A DNA stretch of 40,582 nucleotides from Desulfobulbaceae bacterium. Its GTDB lineage: Bacteria; Desulfobacterota; Desulfobulbia; Desulfobulbales; Desulfocapsaceae. Below the pieces are notes generated by a model that saw only the letters and a program-made list of their open reading frames with translations, did no database searches and was not told the origin of the DNA. A program made the translations under genes and the position numbers. The number at the start of each line of letters is the position of its first letter. The stretch's first letter is position 1. The DNA is taken from contig JALSMA010000058.1 in NCBI GenBank assembly GCA_026988015.1, positions 1 through 40,582 of the forward strand. Direction: 5' to 3'. Shown here piece after piece: positions 36,102 through 40,582 of the stretch.

Positions 36102-36266
36102 TTATTCTTTCATCGTCAGGTACCGGCGCCCGGTCTGCCAGTCATCGGAAATCTGCATAGCCCCGTTCATCATTATGGACATGGCATCTGAAACGCCATC
36201 AAAGCCATTGTCAATAGGCAGTTCCATTGCCAGCTCAAATTGGGTATTCTTTACATCGCAGGTCAT
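36102..36266 (-). CDS. Small 54-residue ORF, unknown
   Basis: It starts MTCDVKNTQFELAMELPIDN and ends RRYLTMKE. A strong ribosome site (GAAAGGAGACCGCA before the ATG) argues that it is translated. The start lies inside the end of the TraV-like lipoprotein frame, overlapping by 32 bases. The composition is soluble and acidic. There is a faint resemblance, not trusted, to the N-terminal part of some IS256-type transposases (LPID..., then MMNGAM). No function is assigned. Confidence 0.4.
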   Translation of the reverse strand: MTCDVKNTQFELAMELPIDNGFDGVSDAMSIMMNGAMQISDDWQTGRRYLTMKE

Positions 36267-36654
36267 TGCGGTCTCCTTTCGGTTGGTGTGAATATTTGGT
36301 TCCGAAAGGATAAGCAGTGGCCTGCGTTTGCCAAGCTTTAATCAAATTTACAGAAAGAATGGTACACCAACTCTCTTCTTCCTCCAGTAGTCCGGTAACA
36401 AACCTGTAACGATTGTCCTGGATTTCCTGAATTATACCTGTTGCCGGTTCTGCTTCTTCCCTAGGGGCTGGTACAGGATACCGGGCCTTTTTATATGCCG
36501 TCGGGATATCGATACATTCCCCGGCATCATCCCTGGCTCTACATTTTAAATTTTCATTATAGGAATTGACGGTTTCCTGCAGAGGCCCGCAGGCGGTAAG
36601 GAGGAAAAAGAAAAGGAGGGAACTATAACATACTGATGGGGAAAGAATATTCAC
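36235..36654 (-). CDS. Lipoprotein with TraV-like N-terminal pattern
   Basis: A 139-residue protein starting at a GTG (36652-36654) with GGGAG upstream. The signal peptide ends in lipobox LTAC (Cys22). The mature part has NENLKCRARDDAGECIDIPTAYKKA, a Cys-pair pattern resembling TraV lipoproteins of type IV conjugation systems, then a Pro/Glu-rich segment. No other conjugation gene is nearby and the protein is shorter than the TraV proteins I know, so it may be a remnant or an unrelated lipoprotein. It overlaps the 54-residue frame that follows. Confidence 0.5.
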   Translation of the reverse strand: MNILSPSVCYSSLLFFFLLTACGPLQETVNSYNENLKCRARDDAGECIDIPTAYKKARYPVPAPREEAEPATGIIQEIQDNRYRFVTGLLEEEESWCTILSVNLIKAWQTQATAYPFGTKYSHQPKGDRNDLRCKEYPI

Positions 36655-36979
36655 TGATCACTCCCAGGGTAAATGAAAATAGCGAATACAGACTGCCTGC
36701 AATTCTATTTTCTGGGGGGATGACCTATTTGGAAGAAAAAAAAATAAAGGTTTAATCAGAATCATGCTCACTTAATTTAGGAGTTCTGGCTACAGGACAA
36801 TAACTTACCTCGGAGCAAGCCCTCACGCTTAGGCTCGACTTTCGCATCACTTAAGCGGGGTTCATCAATCTTGGATAAAGTTACAACGCCGCAAGCGACG
36901 AGGTATCAGATTCAAGTTTCACAATAAAAAACAAGTGTTCCGTTACTCACCACACAGGCTCAAAGTACCATATTGAGTA
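36655..36979. other. Intergenic region upstream of the nrdD promoter
   Basis: About 325 bases with no supported gene. A short repeat pair TACCTCG near 36808 and CGAGGTA near 36899 could pair at long range, but it is only 7 bp. Nothing else was recognised. Confidence 0.4.
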
Positions 36980-37008
36980 TTGACATAGACCACAAGACAC
37001 TATATATA
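36980..37008 (+). promoter_or_regulatory. Sigma-70-type promoter for nrdDG
   Basis: TTGACA at 36980-36985, a 17-base spacer, and TATATA at 37003-37008. This is close to consensus and ideally spaced, and it puts the transcript start at about 37015, at the 5' edge of the cobalamin riboswitch. Confidence 0.8.
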
Positions 37009-37014
37009 GTAGCA

Positions 37015-37205
37015 TGTTGGTACATTCCATGAAGGGATGTGGCAAGAGGAAACCCGGTGCAAATCCGGGGCTGTCCCGCAGCGGTAATTGGAAACGATCA
37101 TCATCATAGAGCACTGGGCCATAATTGCCTGGGAAGCGATGACCAGTAGGAAACGGAAGAAATAATGCTCTCCGTTGTGTCCATAAGCCCGAAGACCTGC
37201 CAGTG
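37015..37205 (+). promoter_or_regulatory. Cobalamin riboswitch upstream of nrdD
   Basis: It has the conserved core of the B12 riboswitch: AACCCGGTGCAAATCCGGGG (37051-37070), then CTGTCCCGCAGCGGTAA (37071-37087), and the 3' element GCCCGAAGACCTGCCAGT (37187-37204). Bound adenosylcobalamin would lower expression of nrdDG. This fits the known use of B12 riboswitches on B12-independent enzymes when a B12-dependent one exists. Confidence 0.93.
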
Positions 37206-37241
37206 TAAATCAATTCTGACCCATACGGGAATCAGGACATG

Positions 37242-37256
37242 TCCTTCGAGGAGAGG
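37242..37256 (+). promoter_or_regulatory. Candidate ribosome-site hairpin of the nrdD riboswitch
   Basis: TCCT (37242-37245) can pair with AGGA (37249-37252) across a TCG loop, covering part of the strong GAGGAGAGG ribosome site (37248-37256) of nrdD. There is no terminator with a U run between the aptamer and nrdD, so control of translation start is the likely output. This is a hand fold. Confidence 0.45.
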
Positions 37257-37263
37257 AATTATT

Positions 37264-39396
37264 ATGTCACAAGCAGACACATCCGTGCGTACTCACGCCA
37301 CCCATTCACCTATTTTTCAATTCGTCACAAAAAGAAACAACACATCTGTTCCCTTTGATGCCGATAAAATCACTTTAGCGATTTACAGCGCAGGTCGGGC
37401 CACAGGGGAATTAGAGCAACCTGAAGCCAAGCGACTGACTATTCGCGTATTAAGCCTTGCCCAGACTGTCATAGATAGAGAAACGATCGAGGTGGAAGAA
37501 CTGCAGGACTTGGTCGAGGAAATCCTACTTGCCTCTCCCTATAAAAAAACTGCCAAGGCATATATCCTATACCGTGAACAGCGAAATCGTATTCGGGAGG
37601 TCACAGCACAATCCGATGTGCGCCTGGTAGATAATTACCTTGATCGGCTTGACTGGCAGGTAAAGGAAAATTCCAACATGGGGTATTCCCTGCAGGGGCT
37701 GAATAACTATATCGCCAGTACAATTAGCAAAACCTACTGGCTCAACTCCGTTTATTCCAAAGAAATACGTCAGGCCCACGAGAACGGAGACATTCATATC
37801 CATGACCTGGGGCAACTGTCGGTCTACTGTGTGGGTTGGGATTTGCAAGATCTGTTACGCCAGGGATTTCGCGGGGTGCAAGGTAAGGCGGCGTCCAAGC
37901 CTGCCCGCCATTTCCGATCTGCGCTAGGACAGATTGTCAATTTTTTCTATACCCTGCAGGGTGAAGCTGCAGGAGCCCAGTCCTTCGCCGATTTTGACAC
38001 ACTCCTGGCCCCCTTTATCCGGCATGACAATCTGGATTATGTTGAAGTACGTCAGGCTATCCAGGAATTTGTTTTCAATCTAAATGTACCCACAAGGGTC
38101 GGATTTCAGACCCCGTTCACCAATTTGACCATGGATTTGCAACCACCAGCACCCCTGGCAGAGCAGGGAGTGATTGTCGGCGGTGAAATCCAGGATAGTA
38201 TATATGGCGATTACCAACCGGAAATGAGTATGATCAACCGGGCTTTTCTGGAAGTCATGGCAGAAGGTGATGCTCAGTCCAGGGTTTTTACCTTTCCCAT
38301 TCCTACCTATAATATCGGTGCTGATTTTGACTGGGACAATAAGGATCTTGATCCACTATGGGAGGTGACAGCCCGGTATGGCATTCCCTATTTTGCAAAT
38401 TTCATTAACTCGGATCTCTCGCCGGATGATGCCCGTTCTATGTGTTGCCGTTTGCGGCTGGATACCCGGGAACTGGCAAAGCGGGGAGGTGGGCTGTTTG
38501 GTGCCAATCCTTTGACTGGTTCTGTCGGCGTTGTAACTATTAACCTTGCTGCCCTCGGCTGGCAGTCTAAAAACGAAACAGAATTCATGGCTCGTCTCGA
38601 TGATTTGATGGAAACGGCCCGTACCAGTCTGGAAATAAAACGAAAAATACTTGAACAATACACGGAAAAAGGACTCTATCCCTACACCCGTTATTATCTT
38701 CGTCAGATTAAAAAACGGTTTGATTGTTACTGGAAAAACCATTTCTCCACCATCGGTATCATCGGAGCTAACGAAGCTGTTGTTAATCTGTTGGGTTGCG
38801 ATATAGGTACCAGCGAAGGACAGATGTTTGCACTCAGGTTTATGGATCATATGCGGGGGCGGCTACAAGAGTTCCAAAATGAAACCGGTAATCACTATAA
38901 CCTGGAAGCTACTCCAGCCGAAGGAACGGGCTATCGCCTTGCGAGGTTGGATAGTAAGCGATTCCCTGACATGAGATGTAGAGTGCAGACCGATAATGGT
39001 ATCCCGCTTTACTCCAACTCCACCCAGCTGCCGGTGAACTACAGTACTGATATTTTTGAAGTACTTGATCTTCAAGATGATCTGCAGGCTCGTTACACTG
39101 GCGGCACGGTGGTACACTGTTTTCTCGGTGAAGCAGCACCTGACCCGCAAGCGGTGAAATCCTTTGTCCGCACGGTATGTCAGCAGTATAAGCTCCCTTA
39201 CTTTACAATCACTCCATCGTTTTCCATTTGTGGACAGCACGGGTATATCAGGGGAGAACAGCCAAAATGCCCAGAATGCGGAGACGAGACCGAGGTCTAT
39301 TCGCGGGTGGTAGGCTACCTCCGACCGGTCAAGCAGTGGAACGAAGGGAAACGTGAGGAATTTCGTCACCGCAGTCATTATACAGTTGTGTCTTGA
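37264..39396 (+). CDS. nrdD: Anaerobic ribonucleoside-triphosphate reductase (class III)
   Basis: I take the ATG at 37264 with its GAGGAGAGG site, giving 710 residues; the open frame extends upstream only into the riboswitch. Residues about 14-110 form an ATP-cone (FVTKRNNTSVPFDADKI). The catalytic barrel includes SMCCRLRLDTREL. The C-terminal zinc site has SICGQHGY and CPECG (Cys669, Cys672). The glycyl-radical motif is RVVGY (681-685, Gly684), followed by RPVKQWNEGKREEF. It reduces NTPs to dNTPs without oxygen after activation by NrdG. Its stop overlaps the nrdG start. A cobalamin riboswitch controls it. Confidence 0.97.
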   Translation: MSQADTSVRTHATHSPIFQFVTKRNNTSVPFDADKITLAIYSAGRATGELEQPEAKRLTIRVLSLAQTVIDRETIEVEELQDLVEEILLASPYKKTAKAYILYREQRNRIREVTAQSDVRLVDNYLDRLDWQVKENSNMGYSLQGLNNYIASTISKTYWLNSVYSKEIRQAHENGDIHIHDLGQLSVYCVGWDLQDLLRQGFRGVQGKAASKPARHFRSALGQIVNFFYTLQGEAAGAQSFADFDTLLAPFIRHDNLDYVEVRQAIQEFVFNLNVPTRVGFQTPFTNLTMDLQPPAPLAEQGVIVGGEIQDSIYGDYQPEMSMINRAFLEVMAEGDAQSRVFTFPIPTYNIGADFDWDNKDLDPLWEVTARYGIPYFANFINSDLSPDDARSMCCRLRLDTRELAKRGGGLFGANPLTGSVGVVTINLAALGWQSKNETEFMARLDDLMETARTSLEIKRKILEQYTEKGLYPYTRYYLRQIKKRFDCYWKNHFSTIGIIGANEAVVNLLGCDIGTSEGQMFALRFMDHMRGRLQEFQNETGNHYNLEATPAEGTGYRLARLDSKRFPDMRCRVQTDNGIPLYSNSTQLPVNYSTDIFEVLDLQDDLQARYTGGTVVHCFLGEAAPDPQAVKSFVRTVCQQYKLPYFTITPSFSICGQHGYIRGEQPKCPECGDETEVYSRVVGYLRPVKQWNEGKREEFRHRSHYTVVS

Positions 39397-40046
39397 TGAT
39401 TATTGGTGGACTGCAGCCCTGTTCATTCAGTGATTATCCGGGCAGAACCTCAGTTGTAATATTTACCCAGGGCTGTAACTTCCGTTGTCCTTACTGCCAT
39501 AATGGCTCCTTGCTAGACAGGGAACAGCCAGGAAGGTCGAGTGAAGAAAATGTGTTTGCTTTTTTGCATAACCGCAAGAGACACCTGGGAGGTGTAGTAG
39601 TATCAGGGGGAGAACCAACCATTCAGAATGATCTTACCAGGTTCCTGCGTCGGGTCAAAAAACTTGGCTTTCCTGTCAAACTTGATACAAACGGATCTCG
39701 TCCTTCTGTTGTTGAGCATCTGCTCACAGATAGGTTGATTGATTATATTGCCATGGATGTCAAAGCACCTTTGGGAAAATATAACAAAATATGCGGTACT
39801 ACTGTTAAGACAGATTGTATCCTGAAGTCCATTGGGCTGATCGCGACAAGCAACATCTCCCATCATTTCAGAACAACAAAGATAACTTCCATGCTGAACC
39901 TAAAGGATCTTGATGCTATCTTGCAACTCGTACCGCCTGGTTCACAACACATTTTTCAATCCTTTGTGAAAGAAACCACATTGCAGGGTGTGTCCTTGCG
40001 GGATGAGTATACAAGGGATGAGTCTAAAATAAAAACAGATCGTTGA
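39396..40046 (+). CDS. nrdG: Anaerobic ribonucleotide reductase activating protein (radical SAM)
   Basis: A 216-residue radical SAM protein. The ATG at 39396 overlaps the nrdD stop (TGATG); a TTG one codon earlier is also open. The cluster motif is CNFRCPYCHN near residue 28, preceded by SFSDYPGRTSVVIFTQGC. VVVSGGEPT is the SAM-binding GGE motif, and LDTNGSRP follows. It makes the glycyl radical on NrdD using AdoMet and reduced flavodoxin or ferredoxin. It belongs to the longer NrdG type found in anaerobes. There is no terminator directly after it; a second riboswitch promoter begins 100 bases on. Confidence 0.96.
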   Translation: MIIGGLQPCSFSDYPGRTSVVIFTQGCNFRCPYCHNGSLLDREQPGRSSEENVFAFLHNRKRHLGGVVVSGGEPTIQNDLTRFLRRVKKLGFPVKLDTNGSRPSVVEHLLTDRLIDYIAMDVKAPLGKYNKICGTTVKTDCILKSIGLIATSNISHHFRTTKITSMLNLKDLDAILQLVPPGSQHIFQSFVKETTLQGVSLRDEYTRDESKIKTDR

Positions 40047-40145
40047 ACAAAAATGAAACCTACAACCATCATACTGATGAGGAAACTGCACCGGTTGTAT
40101 TTATTTAATTTCAGGGGCTATTGATTGTTTTTTCCGTGTCGTATG

Positions 40146-40174
40146 TTGACATTATTCTCTATTTAGAATAGCTT
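40146..40174 (+). promoter_or_regulatory. Candidate promoter for the second cobalamin riboswitch
   Basis: TTGACA at 40146-40151, then a 17-base spacer, then TAGCTT at 40169-40174. The -35 is perfect and the -10 is weak. Its location just before the aptamer supports it. Confidence 0.55.
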
Positions 40175-40181
40175 GTGTCTG

Positions 40182-40345
40182 TTTCAGATGCTCGTAACAG
40201 AGCTTAATAGGGAACCCGGTGTAAATCCGGGACGGGCCCGCCGCTGTGACCGGGGACGAACGTTGCATGAATGTCACTGTCTGATTTCTCAGACGGGAAG
40301 GCGCAACAAGTAGAATGATCCGGGAGTCAGAAGACCTGTCTGAAA
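40182..40345 (+). promoter_or_regulatory. Second cobalamin riboswitch; target gene beyond the window
   Basis: It has core AGGGAACCCGGTGTAAATCC, CGGGCCCGCCGCTGTGACCGG, and ACGGGAAGG. The 3' element GTCAGAAGACCTGTCTG follows at 40326-40342. A closing P1 stem pairs TTTCAGA (40182-40188) with TCTGAAA (40339-40345). This copy is nearer the textbook form than the one before nrdD. The controlled gene is downstream of 40582, most likely for cobalamin or metal transport, or for cobalamin synthesis; that is inference. Confidence 0.94.
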
Positions 40346-40485
40346 AAGAAACGGCATGCATATGCCTATTAGGATTCACTGTTCTCAGTGGTATTCTATC
40401 ACGTTTCCTCGTGGAAAGGGATGGTGGTATAAAAAAGTATTCGTGGAAAATCAGGGACCTCGAATCTGTTTATTTTTTAATAAAT

Positions 40486-40547
40486 AGATGCGGGGTTTTT
40501 TAATTTAAGGCGTTTGCCCCGCATCTGTTTCGCTGATGTAACGCCTT
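40486..40547 (+). promoter_or_regulatory. Interlocking hairpins downstream of the second riboswitch
   Basis: AGATGCGGGG (40486-40495) pairs perfectly with CCCCGCATCT (40517-40526). AAGGCGTT (40507-40514), within its loop, pairs with AACGCCTT (40540-40547). The two stems interlock, so they form a pseudoknot or are mutually exclusive. They may be the switching output of the riboswitch. Confidence 0.5.
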
Positions 40548-40582
40548 TGCATACCCCTGATTTACATGACCCAAGGATACCC

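Noticed and set aside
37165-37263. An N-terminal extension of nrdD starting at ATG 37165
   Set aside because: It lies inside the cobalamin riboswitch and leader; the ATG at 37264 has the strong ribosome site and gives the normal protein length.
40315-40503. A 62-residue plus-strand ORF near the right edge
   Set aside because: It begins inside the second riboswitch aptamer, has no ribosome site, and its translation shows no recognisable family.

Overview
The window looks like chromosomal DNA of a strictly anaerobic, probably sulfate- or sulfur-metabolising Desulfobacterota bacterium of the Desulfobulbales type. This is inferred from gene content, not from a marker gene. The supporting genes are a single-chain pyruvate:ferredoxin oxidoreductase, indolepyruvate ferredoxin oxidoreductase (iorAB), an archaeal-type PEP carboxylase, a CcsB-type cytochrome c maturation protein beside an octaheme cytochrome c, and oxygen-sensitive class III ribonucleotide reductase genes behind a cobalamin riboswitch. 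No rRNA, tRNA, CRISPR array, phage or intact insertion sequence was seen.

Positions 140-12318 (all minus strand) form an ion-homeostasis and stress island. In transcription order it holds a lipoprotein, an HPF/RaiA-like ribosome-associated protein, an amphi-Trp protein, a P-type cation ATPase, a frameshifted psiE-like gene, two tandem-domain UspE-like proteins, a voltage-gated Na/Ca-type channel, a sensor histidine kinase, a diguanylate cyclase, a BON-domain protein, a 2-TM K+ channel with RCK domains, a DUF2294 protein and a response regulator broken by a one-base indel. A divergent NhaR-type LysR regulator (12447-13349) borders it, which fits control by Na+, pH or osmotic stress.

Positions 13518-25609 (minus strand) form a carbon-metabolism block. 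In transcription order it holds a PEPCK-like protein whose P-loop is missing, purE, nifJ, iorA, iorB, a biotin-carboxylase-like ATP-grasp protein with a long extra tail, and PEP carboxylase. Most gaps are under 100 bases, so much of it may be one operon making or using pyruvate, 2-oxoacids and oxaloacetate. Positions 26304-28552 carry a Tim44-domain membrane protein and an Lrp regulator divergent from a LysE-type exporter. Positions 28689-33133 carry carB-carA in reversed order.

Positions 33641-35863 carry ccsB and an octaheme cytochrome whose frame is interrupted by two TGA codons exactly 20 codons apart, with no frame change. One of the eight CxxCH motifs (the fourth) lies directly after the second TGA. 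This is the most striking feature of the window: either a multi-selenocysteine (or otherwise recoded) cytochrome or a recently inactivated gene. A short region with a truncated TraV-like lipoprotein follows. Next comes nrdD-nrdG behind a cobalamin riboswitch, and then a second cobalamin riboswitch at the right edge whose target gene lies outside the window.

Regulatory and repeat structure includes two closely similar U10 terminator hairpins in the leaders of carB and of the PEPCK-like/purE operon, three copies of a REP-like 19-mer, a perfect 19-bp inverted repeat covering the lrp stop codon, and a long imperfect inverted repeat between the two usp genes.
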